Source: CAWBUW01 sp963792075 (GTDB lineage Bacteria; Chloroflexota; Anaerolineae; Anaerolineales; UBA4823). From it: 64,000 nucleotides of DNA. Position numbers and translations under genes: made by a program. Location: NCBI GenBank assembly GCA_963792075.1, contig CAWBUW010000011.1, forward strand, positions 124,001 through 188,000, in the 5' to 3' direction. Shown here piece by piece: positions 26,992 to 35,654 of the stretch. A model generated the notes under the pieces. That model was not told where the DNA came from and did no database searches. It saw only the letters and a program-made list of their open reading frames with translations. Within the stretch, counting starts at the first letter, position 1. Every line of letters starts with the position of its first letter.

Positions 26992-27963
26992 ATGAGCAGC
27001 AACGAGACCGAAACGACTGAATGTCCAAAATGCTATCAATCAGTTGCCATAGGGATGAGATTTTGCCCTTCTTGTGGAGAGAAACTTCAAGAGTCCAAAG
27101 CTCGAGAAGAAGGGCAGGATTTGCAAAAACCTCTTGGATGCGTTGTGTACACGATCATCGGAATGATTGCTCCGGTATTACCGTTCGTAATCGTTTACTT
27201 CGTATATTTGCTAAACATTTTAAACGAGACTGCTCTTGAAGTACTTGGTGCTTTACTTTCACTTTTCGTCTACCCTACAATTTGGTATTATGCCGCGAAG
27301 GGGCGTTACAACAAGGTCAATTTCTTCGGTTATGTAAATTTATTCGTTTGTTCCTTCATCCCGTTTGGAAATTGGTGGGTCGTGTATTATCTTGGTAAAG
27401 GGCTATATATGACCTCTACCAAGCAAGAAATCAGGAATCCGCCAAAAGCAACCGGTATTGGTTTTGTAACTCTCATCATCGGAGCTGCCTTATTGGCAAT
27501 GTATGTCATATTCTCATCATCATCCTCATCACCTTCGGTTTACCAGCCTCCAATACCAATGCCAATAACAGAACAACGATCAACTGACACACCTCGCCCA
27601 AGAAGGCAACCTACAGCAACGCCATTCGCGACGAAACAACCTAAGATCAATTACCACAACCTCAACTGTATTCCATGGACACGAGTGGATGAGACGGACA
27701 TAGATTCTCAAATATGCATTTACGGAAGCGTTTATAGTTACGGGCAATATTCAAATAAGTGGAACACTATTCAATTCTCATCGGCATCTGATGCATTCCG
27801 CATGGTCGATTTTAATTTCTTTTACACTTCACCACTTAATTACGGTGACTGCGTGATAGTGTATGGCAAAGTTCGGGATTATGGGCCTTATTTAATTATT
27901 ACACCGGATAAAGATGCAGAGGACAGTATTCAAACAATTTCACCATCTTCTTCGTGTAAATGA
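26992..27963 (+). CDS. Zinc-ribbon membrane protein with extracytoplasmic C-terminal domain
   Basis: 323-residue protein with no family I can name. Residues 10-35 hold a CPKC/CPSC zinc ribbon (TECPKCYQSV, RFCPSCGEKL). Four TM segments follow (about 50-185), then a Ser- and Pro/Thr-rich linker (SSSSSSPSVYQPP, TPRPRRQPTATPF), then about 100 residues with a beta-rich look (ICIYGSVYSYGQYSNKWNTI, GDCVIVYGKVRDYGPYL) resembling an OB-like domain. AT-rich composition. The zinc ribbon is predicted cytoplasmic and the C-terminus outside. Confidence 0.7.
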   Translation: MSSNETETTECPKCYQSVAIGMRFCPSCGEKLQESKAREEGQDLQKPLGCVVYTIIGMIAPVLPFVIVYFVYLLNILNETALEVLGALLSLFVYPTIWYYAAKGRYNKVNFFGYVNLFVCSFIPFGNWWVVYYLGKGLYMTSTKQEIRNPPKATGIGFVTLIIGAALLAMYVIFSSSSSSPSVYQPPIPMPITEQRSTDTPRPRRQPTATPFATKQPKINYHNLNCIPWTRVDETDIDSQICIYGSVYSYGQYSNKWNTIQFSSASDAFRMVDFNFFYTSPLNYGDCVIVYGKVRDYGPYLIITPDKDAEDSIQTISPSSSCK

Positions 27964-27976
27964 AATTGTGGTTTGA

Positions 27977-28177
27977 GACGATATCTACGGTCGCACTCAT
28001 TATCATATAGGTAAAACTTGGGGCGAATTCAACAAAGAGTGAGACATTGCTTTCGGTAGCACATATACAAGGTTTGAGTACAATAGGAATAATCTTATGC
28101 CTGGTCCGGGCCGTTTCGCCATTCGTTTTGCCATCAACATCACCCGCTACCACCTGAAAGGAGTCTTTTTTCGGTGA
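27977..28177 (+). pseudogene. Decayed coding remnant of unknown family
   Basis: One frame reads DDIYGRTHYHIGKTWGEFNK, then E, an in-frame TGA, then DIAFGSTYTRFEYNRNNLMP and GPGRFAIRFAINITRYHLKG before a stop at 28175-28177. The composition is protein-like across the stop, suggesting a degraded C-terminal fragment. No start or upstream portion is visible. The rest of the 27964-28274 gap holds only AT-rich sequence up to the IS end. Confidence 0.4.
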
Positions 28178-28264
28178 GAGCATGGATCACCTCCCGATTA
28201 ACAAATACAGCATTATTGTATATAATGTTCATCAGGACTATACGCAAAATGGCGTGTTATACAC

Positions 28265-29457
28265 TAGTAGTCAGTCAATCTGATAAGGATGGATAGAGTT
28301 GCTTCAGCTTGATGCGGGCGTCAGCAGTAAAGAACTGCCAATCCACCTTGGTTTGCTTTTGATTGCGTTCGTTGGTCAAAGCCTGCACTTCCTTGATGAG
28401 CATCTCCTCGGTAGGAATATGCTTTTTCAAACTTCGACTGTAAACGCTCAATTCAATTTCGGCCATGTTCAGCCAACTGCCGTGCTTGGGCGTATAGTGG
28501 AACTCAAGCTTCTTTACAATACGCCGAGCTTCTTCCGGTGGGAAAGCTTCATACAGGGCAGCTGGTTTGTGCGGCCCAAGATTATCCAGAACCACCCGGA
28601 TCACATCCGCTTCAGGATGGATTTCATCCACCAACCATTTCATGCACCGGGCAAAATCCTGGCTGGTGTGACGCTCCGTAATCCGAACGTGGCGCTTACC
28701 CGTCAAGGGTTCAAAGGCCATGTTGAGATTGCGAACGCCATTGCGTTTGTACTCATAATCGTAGCGCTCTACCTGACCAGGTTTTCCTGGCATTCCTTGA
28801 CGGGTTTCTTCGATCAACTGTTTGAGACCTTCGTCATAACAAACCAGGGGCCGCTTTGGGTCATAGGGCTGTTCATATTGATCCAGCACATCTTCCATAC
28901 GAGCCACGTACTCGGCATTAGCTTCTGGAACGCACCACATTTGTTTCTGCCAGGGCTTTACATCGTTTTTTTGAGCGTCAGACGCACGGTTTCGTGCGAT
29001 ATACTCTCCACAATGCCTAATTCTACCAGTTTGCCCGCTAACAACCGCATCGTCCAATGCTCGTGCCCTTCTGGAGCATCACTGCAGGCCGTTGCCACCA
29101 GTTGGGCTTCAGCTCGCCCATCTAGCTTGCGCTTCTGGCCTGGGCGCTTATCTTCATTCAACGCTCGTTCCAGTCCATCTTCAACAAAACGTTTGCGCAC
29201 GCGCTCCACGCAGGGTCGGCTAGCATTCACAGCTGCCATGATTTTGGGGTCGCTCAAGCCTTCTTCTGCTTTGAGCAAAATCATGGCTCGCTTGAACTTG
29301 CGGGCTTTGATCTCGCCTTTGCGGGTTAGATCGATCAACGATTGGCGTTCTTCGTCGCTAAGATTGATAAGGTACTTTTTCCGTGGCATCTTCAGGGTCT
29401 CCTTACCCCTGAAGGTTGCAAGTTTCATTCCATCATAATCACATGGTCAGACCACTA
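28265..29457 (-). mobile_element. IS630-family insertion sequence
   Basis: About 1.19 kb bounded by TA dinucleotides (28265-28266 and 29456-29457), the target duplicated by IS630/mariner elements. Ends GTAGTCAGTCAATCTGATAA and, from the other side, GTGGTCTGACCATGTGATTA form imperfect terminal inverted repeats, 21 of 30 matching. The interior encodes one transposase in two overlapping frames. A single copy in this window; it sits in the AT-rich island. Confidence 0.88.
28275..29389 (-). CDS. IS630 transposase, expressed by -1 frameshift
   Basis: DDE transposase of the IS630 family. OrfA starts at 29389 (MPRKKYLINLSDEERQSLID, AAGGAG upstream), has an HTH and stops after LTLKKTM. OrfB continues in the -1 frame as KNDVKPWQKQMWCVPEANAE with catalytic D in LVCYDEGLKQL, D in VVLDNLGPHK and E in WLNMAEIELSV. 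The frames overlap at an A7 run (28976-28982 on the plus strand), a typical -1 slippery site, so programmed frameshifting is the normal explanation. Both parts look full length, about 370 residues together, so the element may be active. Confidence 0.88.
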
Positions 29458-29530
29458 GTTGGGCGGCTAAGGTCGGCGCAATTCATATTCGCAACGTCAA
29501 GACACACATAGAAGAAAGGACGACTGCATA

Positions 29531-29977
29531 ATGTCAGCTAGCAAGCAAAAACCCTCGGATGCTGTTGTAGCAAGTACGGTTGAGAAGACCAAGAACAAGG
29601 CCGAAGAATATGTTCGCGACCCGGAGAAAGCCAAGCAATTGTTAGAAGAAGCTCTGAAAAAGGCCAAAGAAAAGGAAAAGAGCAAAGGCTCTCTGGCCGA
29701 CTTATGGAATAGCCTAACAGCACTCTTCCGGCTGTTGCAGGCTTATATTCGCCATGAATACACCGATATCCCATGGGGTTCAATTGTAATGGTCGTAGTA
29801 GCGATCATCTATTTTGTATCGCCTATCGATCTAATACCCGATTGGATTCCAATTGCAGGGTACATTGATGATGCGGCCGTAATTGCTTTTGTCATAAGGC
29901 AGATCAAGGTAGATCTAGATAACTTCATCAAATGGGAGGCTGAACAAACAACAGCACATCCGGGTGGCACAGCATAA
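29531..29977 (+). CDS. DUF1232 (YkvA-like) membrane protein
   Basis: 148-residue protein from ATG 29531. The N-terminal half is Lys/Glu-rich and probably coiled-coil (EYVRDPEKAKQLLEEALKKA). The C-terminal half has one or two TM segments with the DUF1232 signature IIYFVSPIDLIPDWIPIAGY followed by IDDAAVIAFV. The function of the family is unknown. It sits just outside the IS630 right end. The 250 bases that follow contain no gene I can support. Confidence 0.85.
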   Translation: MSASKQKPSDAVVASTVEKTKNKAEEYVRDPEKAKQLLEEALKKAKEKEKSKGSLADLWNSLTALFRLLQAYIRHEYTDIPWGSIVMVVVAIIYFVSPIDLIPDWIPIAGYIDDAAVIAFVIRQIKVDLDNFIKWEAEQTTAHPGGTA

Positions 29978-30228
29978 GGCCATCTACCGACGGTGCGCAT
30001 TCTCATAACCGGAAATCTTTTAGGTCAAAAGGCCGCCCACCCATGCGTGCAGGCGACGCGGCTAACGCTTTCCAGTTCCGGCTGGGTTTGGTCGCATAGG
30101 TTCTGGTCAGCAGGCGACTTGGCCTAGACCCGCCGTGCGCCTGACGCTTCCATTAGGCGACAAGTGCGAACTGTACTCTTGTTTAACGTTGATGGATAAT
30201 AGTTCAGGTTGAGGAGTATCTTCGTAGG

Positions 30229-30945
30229 ATGAACACGAATAGCAAAATAGATACCAATTTCGATTTTCGGTCGGACACGCCTCCTGGGAAGGACCCGGAT
30301 GCCCTCAGTCCAACCCTTCGTAGTTATCACAAGCTCCTTTGGAGCAAACCTTTGCCGAGCGGAGTTGTTTTCGAACTAATTGACACCACTGCACAGGTAT
30401 ATTTGCATCACTACTCGGAATTGGGTGAGTTTTTCTTGTCGAGCGATACAGTAGTTCCCTCGTTCACGCGAGAGCACAAAATCGCGCACATTATCAATCA
30501 GATTCCGGCGGATGAGCTAGTTGCATTTAACACTATCGGCTACACGATCGGCGGCATGATGGTATTCCCAGGAAACCGTATTGACCGCAAGATGACGATC
30601 AACGGCGGGCGCGGATTTCATCCACGAATTAAAGATCGCTTTGATCTTACGGTGGAATGCATCAGGCGGCACTATAGCAACGGAAATAGTCCGTTGGGTG
30701 TGACGCTTGAACGCTACACGGATTTCTTCAGCCTATTCGAAGATTTCCGCGGATATGTCGAGTTCTTTCTGCTACAAGATATGGTCGCTAAAGATTTTTC
30801 AAGCGTGAAATTCTTCCTGCCATTTGATGACTTCAACACGTCACCGCTCCCCGCAAGCAAGGAAGCCTACATTGCGTACAAGCAACACGCGATCGAATTC
30901 ATCAAAGCGCGTAACCGACGAATACTTGAGTTTTGCAGAGTGTAG
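30229..30945 (+). CDS. Conserved hypothetical protein (DUF6994-like)
   Basis: 238-residue cytoplasmic protein without TM segments. Characteristic stretches are SPTLRSYHKLLWSKPLPSG, ELGEFFLSSDTVVPSFTREH, FNTIGYTIGGMMVFPGNRID and DFRGYVEFFLLQDMVAKDFS. I associate this pattern with the DUF6994 family, but from memory only. GGAGTATCTTCGTAGG upstream of ATG 30229 is a weak SD. No catalytic motif is evident; function unknown. Confidence 0.7.
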   Translation: MNTNSKIDTNFDFRSDTPPGKDPDALSPTLRSYHKLLWSKPLPSGVVFELIDTTAQVYLHHYSELGEFFLSSDTVVPSFTREHKIAHIINQIPADELVAFNTIGYTIGGMMVFPGNRIDRKMTINGGRGFHPRIKDRFDLTVECIRRHYSNGNSPLGVTLERYTDFFSLFEDFRGYVEFFLLQDMVAKDFSSVKFFLPFDDFNTSPLPASKEAYIAYKQHAIEFIKARNRRILEFCRV

Positions 30946-31096
30946 ATGTTGCAATGTACTTACTGCCCAACTCATTGCACAGAATATGGTAGTGAACTGA
31001 GTTTAATGATGTGGTTCGTTTCCAAGGGAAAATAATGGGAAGCGAATTACCATTTATGTAGGTCAAGAAAATAGCGCAAATGGGCGCGGAGTAATT

Positions 31097-31699
31097 ATGG
31101 TGTTAGAGTCAGCCGGAGCGCCAACCCTCGTAGATAGCCATGAAATATTCTTTACGCCTGACCAGATTACATTATTCCGCATCTTTGATGTGAAAGGTGA
31201 CCAATTGATCCTTGTAAGTAACCGGGGAGAAGCCTATAAGTTTGACGTGCGCTCAAACCAGCTATCTGGGCCTATCCTGATCTATACACCGGATGACCCC
31301 CTATTAGCCACCCTTGAAGCTCCACCTCAAATCACACCTGCTCCTACGATCACCCGAATGCCAGAGCCAGGCGTGTCTTTTAACTCCGTTACAACCATAC
31401 CCATAAAGGAACCTCTTTATAGAATAGTCCCGGGATATCAAATGTCGACAGAGGCTTTCAGCTATCTGGATGAAGCCTTAGACATAATTCAAAAGAATCA
31501 CTACAAGCGGAGCGAGATTGACTGGAAACACATCCGCGACACAGCCTACCTGGCTGCACGCTATTCCAAGGAAAATTTTCCCTCTCTTGGTAAGTGTAGC
31601 GATACTCCTATGCTTATCTTATTCCATCAAAACAGTATCTGTTTTTCGCAAATTAACGGAGTATCCTATGTCATTGGAGGCTTTCAATTACTTGAATAA
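31097..31699 (+). CDS. Chimeric ORF ending in a partial S41-peptidase segment
   Basis: 200-residue ORF with GGAG 6 bases before ATG 31097. Its first part looks like the end of a repeat or propeller protein (QLILVSNRGEAYKFDVRSNQ) plus a Pro/Thr linker. From about residue 117 it encodes STEAFSYLDEALDIIQKNHY and KRSEIDWKHIRDTAYLAARY, which is the start of the adjacent S41 peptidase. It then runs in the wrong frame through that peptidase's leader. Probably a fusion created by local duplication, not a functional protein. Confidence 0.55.
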   Translation: MVLESAGAPTLVDSHEIFFTPDQITLFRIFDVKGDQLILVSNRGEAYKFDVRSNQLSGPILIYTPDDPLLATLEAPPQITPAPTITRMPEPGVSFNSVTTIPIKEPLYRIVPGYQMSTEAFSYLDEALDIIQKNHYKRSEIDWKHIRDTAYLAARYSKENFPSLGKCSDTPMLILFHQNSICFSQINGVSYVIGGFQLLE

Positions 31700-31793
31700 A
31701 GCCTTAGACATAATTCAGAAGAATTACTACAAGCGGAGCGAGATTGACTGGAAACATGTCCGCGACACAGCCTACCTGGCGGCACGCTATTCC
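31451..31793. repeat. 117-bp direct duplication of the S41 peptidase N-terminal coding segment
   Basis: 31451-31567 and 31677-31793 encode nearly the same peptide (EAF-YL--ALDIIQKN-YKRS EIDWKH-RDTAYLAARYS). The offset is 226 bp, not a multiple of three, so the copies lie in different frames. The similarity extends to the ATG just upstream of each copy. Confidence 0.88.
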
Positions 31794-32579
31794 GAAAAAC
31801 CAGCGGATACATATACATCCATTCGAGTTGCACTGGATGAGCTACAGGACCGCCATAGTTTCTTCTTCGCTCCGGAGGGGATGGAAAAATTTGAAGACTT
31901 GGCCAGGAAAAATAATCCTTCTCCTACGGGTTACATAATCCAAGATCGAATTGCCTATATCAACTTGCCCGGTTTTGTGGCCTCGGACAATGAAGAAATA
32001 AAAGCATTTGCTTCTACGATTGACGGCATCATACTGGATCTGGGCAAACAAAGACCCTGCGGGTGGATCGTAGACTTGCGTTCGAACACAGGGGGAAATA
32101 TGTGGCCTATGCTGGCGGGTATCGGGCCCGTTTTAGGCCAAGGGAAGGTAGGCGGATTTATTTTCCCGAATGGGAAAGAAGTTTCATGGTTTTACAAAGA
32201 TGGAACCGCACGGATGGGGGATGATATTGTGGTAAGTTTAGACCATGTTTCCAGGCTTGAAAATCCTGACCCTCAAGTAGCGGCTTTATTAGGAAAATCA
32301 ACCGCCAGTTCGGGTGAAGCGATAGCCGTTGCATTTCAGAACCGTTCGAATACAGTTAGCCTGGGAGATGAAACCGCCGGGCTGGCAAGTGCTGATCAAA
32401 TATACTTACTGGATGATGGCGCTGCGATTTTATTGCCTGTCGCTTATTTTGCTGATCGCACAGGAAAAATATATCACGGACCCATCCAACCCGATGAAGT
32501 AATCGAAAGCAATGGCACTCCTGACCTGGCAAAGGCAAGGGCGATTGAATGGTTATTTAACCAATCAGAGTGCCGCTAA
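31671..32579 (+). CDS. S41-family peptidase
   Basis: Serine peptidase of the C-terminal-processing (S41) family. From ATG 31671 (MSLEAFNYLNKALDIIQKNY) it has 302 residues. The frame is open further upstream and there encodes a hydrophobic stretch (KIFPLLVSVAILLCLSYS) that could be a signal anchor, but no good start precedes it because the duplication begins there. Catalytic region: GWIVDLRSNTGGNMWPMLAG and KSTASSGEAIAVAFQNRSNT followed by GDETAGL, as in tricorn-like S41 enzymes with the nucleophile in TASSGE. No PDZ domain. An exported location is inferred. Confidence 0.82.
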   Translation, partial: SLEAFNYLNKALDIIQKNYYKRSEIDWKHVRDTAYLAARYSEKPADTYTSIRVALDELQDRHSFFFAPEGMEKFEDLARKNNPSPTGYIIQDRIAYINLPGFVASDNEEIKAFASTIDGIILDLGKQRPCGWIVDLRSNTGGNMWPMLAGIGPVLGQGKVGGFIFPNGKEVSWFYKDGTARMGDDIVVSLDHVSRLENPDPQVAALLGKSTASSGEAIAVAFQNRSNTVSLGDETAGLASADQIYLLDDGAAILLPVAYFADRTGKIYHGPIQPDEVIESNGTPDLAKARAIEWLFNQSECR

Positions 32580-32917
32580 TCTAAATCAAGGGGCAAATCC
32601 TCAGAATGCTTTGGACTCAAGTCCAAGCTTGCTCGGTTTCCTTCCGTTATACTAACCTTGCGCTGTATCTAGATCGACCAAAAGCATTTTTTCATCGTTC
32701 CATGCACCTGTTGATGCTAACTTTGGCATAGCAAAAACCAATAATGCACTATCGGCTTGAAATCCTGATAGCCCTCAAGCACCAATAAAAACCGTCGCGA
32801 TAAAGAACCAGGGTAAAAAGCAAAAAACCAGCTTGGATTATTTCTCTTTGCCCTGGCATGCGCCAATTTGAAGCCATGAAGGTCGTTACAATTTTAATTT
32901 TACGGGTGCATGTCAGA
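32580..32917. other. Intergenic stretch between convergent S41 peptidase and sensor kinase genes
   Basis: 338 bases between convergent genes. I see only a small GGACTTGAG-type hairpin near 32617-32633 (TTGGACTCAAGTCCAA) and AT-rich sequence with no plausible ORF. Unlike most gaps in this window, it has no long inverted repeat. Confidence 0.5.
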
Positions 32918-35422
32918 TTACCCCAACGTGAAATAGAACGTCGCCCCCTGGTTCTGCGCGGCTTCGAACCAGATCTCACCGCCGTGGCGGCGGATGATGC
33001 GCTGGACGGTCGCCAGCCCGATCCCCTGGCCCTCGAATTCATCCGGGCGGTGCATGCGCTGGAATGCGCCGAAAAGCTTGCCCGCATACTTCATATCAAA
33101 ACCCGCGCCATTATCCTTGACTGAATAAATGGTCTTTCCATCTTGCTCGCGGGTGCAGAAGCAGATCTTGGCCTGCGCGGTCTTGGACGTGTATTTCCAG
33201 GCATTTCCCAGCAGGTTTTGCAGCACGTTGCCGATCAGCGTCATGTCGCCGTTGGCGGTCATCCCCGGCTGGATTTGCACCTCCACCTGGCGCGCCGGGT
33301 CCCCGGCTTGCAGCGTCTGGAAGACGATATCCGCCATCCGGCTCAGGTCCAGGCCGGTGCGCACCAGCTCGCTGCGCGACATGCGCGAGAAGGTCAGCAG
33401 GCTGTCGATCTTGGCGTTCATGTCATTCGCGGCCGTGGTCACCTGCGAGAGGTAGAACTTCTCTTCCGCGCTATGCCGGTCGCCATAATCTTTTTGCAGC
33501 AGCCCCAGGTAACCCAGGATGGCGCGCAGCGGCGCGCGCAAGTCGTGCGAGACCGAATAGGAGAACGCCTCCAATTCCTTGAAAGCCCGCGCCAGGTCGG
33601 CTTCGGCTTGCTGGCGCTCCTGCAGCAGCAGCGCCCCCCGGATGGCGCTGCTGAACTGGCGGCGTAATTCGGAGTACAAAGAACCCTCGCCCGGCCCGGC
33701 CTCGAAAATGACGTAGCCAAGCTGTTCTCTCTGGAAATACAGCGCTTCTACCGCCCAGGTGTAACGCTGCTCAGAGGGGATCAGACCGGGCGGGAGCAAT
33801 TGTTGGGATGGGAATGGCTGCGCCTCGGCCTCCAGCGGGACGAGCCCCGACTCGGCGACAGCCAGGAACATATTCGCCTGCAAGGGGATGGGCGCATCCG
33901 CATCATACAGCGCAATGTACCCGTGCGGGATGCCCTGCCTGGCAAGAGCTTCGGCAATGGCCTGCTTCAAGGGCTCGATCTCCAAAGTGGCTAACAGGGA
34001 AGCGCCGGCTTCGTCCACGTTGAGCGAGCGCTGCTGGTCCTCGAGCCGGCGAAACGCCTGGAGGTTATCTGCTGCTCCTGCCGCCAGCACGCGCGCCTGC
34101 CCCAAAATACCCTCCGCTTTCAGCGCAGCCGCCGCGTCCGGGGCGTACAGGCTGATCCCGTGCCGCAGCGACGAGATCACCTGCTGCCAGGCGCCAAAAT
34201 TGGGCGACTCCCGCGTCTGCTGCAGCAGCCCGGCCAATAAACCCAGGAACCCCGGCGTTTCTGCTGCCGAACCGGCGGTCTGCGCCGCAGCAGCACTTTG
34301 TGCTGCACCGGCACTTTGTGCTGGTACGGCGAAGACTGCCGCTGCAATATCCTCCTGGAACTGCGCCTGCAACTGCGCCGCCCAACCGGCGTATTGGGCT
34401 TCCAGGGCCGCGCCAAACTGGTCCCGCATCACCTGGACCATTTGATGGCGGCACTCTGCCAGCATCGCTGCGTGGGTCATGGAAGGGTCCGTAAATGCGC
34501 AGGGCTTTTCGCCCGCCTCCTGGACATAAGCCGGCACACAGCCGCAGGATTGGCGCACCACCATCTCGGTCGGAAGGTACACCCTTTTCGGCGTGTCCTT
34601 ACCGTCCAGCATGTCCAGCAGCATCTCGCCGGCCTTGTACGCCTGGTCGAAGAGTGTCTGCCGCACGGTGGTGATGGAAGGCGTCATGAAACGAGCCTCC
34701 GCGACGTCATCGAAGCCGGTCACGGCCATATCCCCCGGCACGCGCAGCCCCCTGGCTTGCAGTGCGTGGATCACCCCCAGCGCGGTATCATCGTCCGCCG
34801 CCATGATCGCATCCAGCACCAGCTCGCGCTCATCCAGGAACAAACCCACCGCCTGCTCGCCCGAGTCGTGAATGAACATCCCCGGCGCAACCAGGGCCGG
34901 GTCGAAGGCGATGCCGTGCGCGGCCAACTCTGCGCGATAGGCGGCAAAGCGCTGTTCGGCCTCTTCGTGGCCCTCTGGCCCGCGCACAAAGCCAATGCGC
35001 CGGTAGCCATGCGCTTCGATGAGGTGCCGCGCCACGGTGCGCATCCCGCTTTCGTTATCGACCAGCACGCTGGGGATGTTCTCCACATCCTGGGCAATGC
35101 TGACCATGGGCAGCGGGCGGAAGCGCTGGCAAAACCCCATGAATTCTGCGGGGGTAATATAATTGGACAGCGATCCCGAGACCAGGACCAGCCCATCGAC
35201 GTTGTCCGGACCGACCAGGTCATACAACACGTTGCGCTCATCCTCATAGCCCCGCGGTGAATACAGCGAGCCGCCCGAAAAGATGACCAGGTTTACGTCG
35301 CGCTGGCGCGCCAGCGCGACGATCCCCGGCCAGAGCTCCGAGTGGTACCGTCCCCCGATCCAATCGATCAGGAAACCGATGGTGCGCCGGCGTGAGGCGG
35401 GGGGTAGATTCAAGAAGGGCAT
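32918..35422 (-). CDS. LacI-type sugar-sensor domain fused to a histidine kinase
   Basis: 834-residue protein with an unusual domain order. Residues 10-290 are a LacI/GalR periplasmic-binding-like domain (RRTIGFLIDWIGGRYHSELW, GDMAVTGFDDVAEARFMTPS) but the HTH normally preceding it is absent. A linker with AQSA repeats (about 370-395) and a GAF-like region follow. HisKA comes next, with the phosphoacceptor in SVSHDLRAPLRAILGY, and then HATPase_c (NLLGNAWKYTS, SVKDNGAGFD, GQGIGLATVQRII). There is no signal peptide or TM segment, so it should sense an intracellular ligand and signal by phosphotransfer. No partner regulator is adjacent. ATG 35422 lacks a good SD. Confidence 0.88.
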   Translation of the reverse strand: MPFLNLPPASRRRTIGFLIDWIGGRYHSELWPGIVALARQRDVNLVIFSGGSLYSPRGYEDERNVLYDLVGPDNVDGLVLVSGSLSNYITPAEFMGFCQRFRPLPMVSIAQDVENIPSVLVDNESGMRTVARHLIEAHGYRRIGFVRGPEGHEEAEQRFAAYRAELAAHGIAFDPALVAPGMFIHDSGEQAVGLFLDERELVLDAIMAADDDTALGVIHALQARGLRVPGDMAVTGFDDVAEARFMTPSITTVRQTLFDQAYKAGEMLLDMLDGKDTPKRVYLPTEMVVRQSCGCVPAYVQEAGEKPCAFTDPSMTHAAMLAECRHQMVQVMRDQFGAALEAQYAGWAAQLQAQFQEDIAAAVFAVPAQSAGAAQSAAAAQTAGSAAETPGFLGLLAGLLQQTRESPNFGAWQQVISSLRHGISLYAPDAAAALKAEGILGQARVLAAGAADNLQAFRRLEDQQRSLNVDEAGASLLATLEIEPLKQAIAEALARQGIPHGYIALYDADAPIPLQANMFLAVAESGLVPLEAEAQPFPSQQLLPPGLIPSEQRYTWAVEALYFQREQLGYVIFEAGPGEGSLYSELRRQFSSAIRGALLLQERQQAEADLARAFKELEAFSYSVSHDLRAPLRAILGYLGLLQKDYGDRHSAEEKFYLSQVTTAANDMNAKIDSLLTFSRMSRSELVRTGLDLSRMADIVFQTLQAGDPARQVEVQIQPGMTANGDMTLIGNVLQNLLGNAWKYTSKTAQAKICFCTREQDGKTIYSVKDNGAGFDMKYAGKLFGAFQRMHRPDEFEGQGIGLATVQRIIRRHGGEIWFEAAQNQGATFYFTLG

Positions 35423-35504
35423 AAGGGGAGGGAGAGTCCTATCGTTGAAGGTCTGTCTTCATCCTATCTTAATTCATCCTATTTGTCAACAAAGGATGGA
35501 GGAA

Positions 35505-35555
35505 GTTTGGGGGTTCATCACGCTACGCTTTGCGCAGCGTGATGAACCCCCAAAC
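35505..35555. repeat. Perfect hairpin in a divergent intergenic region
   Basis: GTTTGGGGGTTCATCACGCT pairs with its exact complement, with an inner CGC/GCG. It lies between the sensor kinase start (35422, minus) and the DedA gene start (35655, plus), so neither gene terminates there. Confidence 0.85.
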
Positions 35556-35654
35556 CCCCTGCCCCAGAACTGACATACACCCCGTAAAAGTATAAGATAT
35601 AATAGAAAACTGTGTGGTCAGCCGCAAATAAAACTGGGTAACAAATAATTGTTT

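Noticed and set aside
27899..28183. Minus-strand ORF of 94 residues
   Set aside because: It overlaps the end of the zinc-ribbon gene, has no SD or family features, and the plus strand carries a more protein-like decayed frame.
29458..29464. GTTGGGC next to the IS630 end as an attC half-site
   Set aside because: No matching RYYYAAC partner within 140 bases on the other side; chance match.
30020..30225. GC-rich region with short inverted stretches before the DUF6994-like gene as an attC or RNA gene
   Set aside because: Core motifs GGCTAAC and ATTAGGC deviate and do not pair at proper spacing; no convincing fold.
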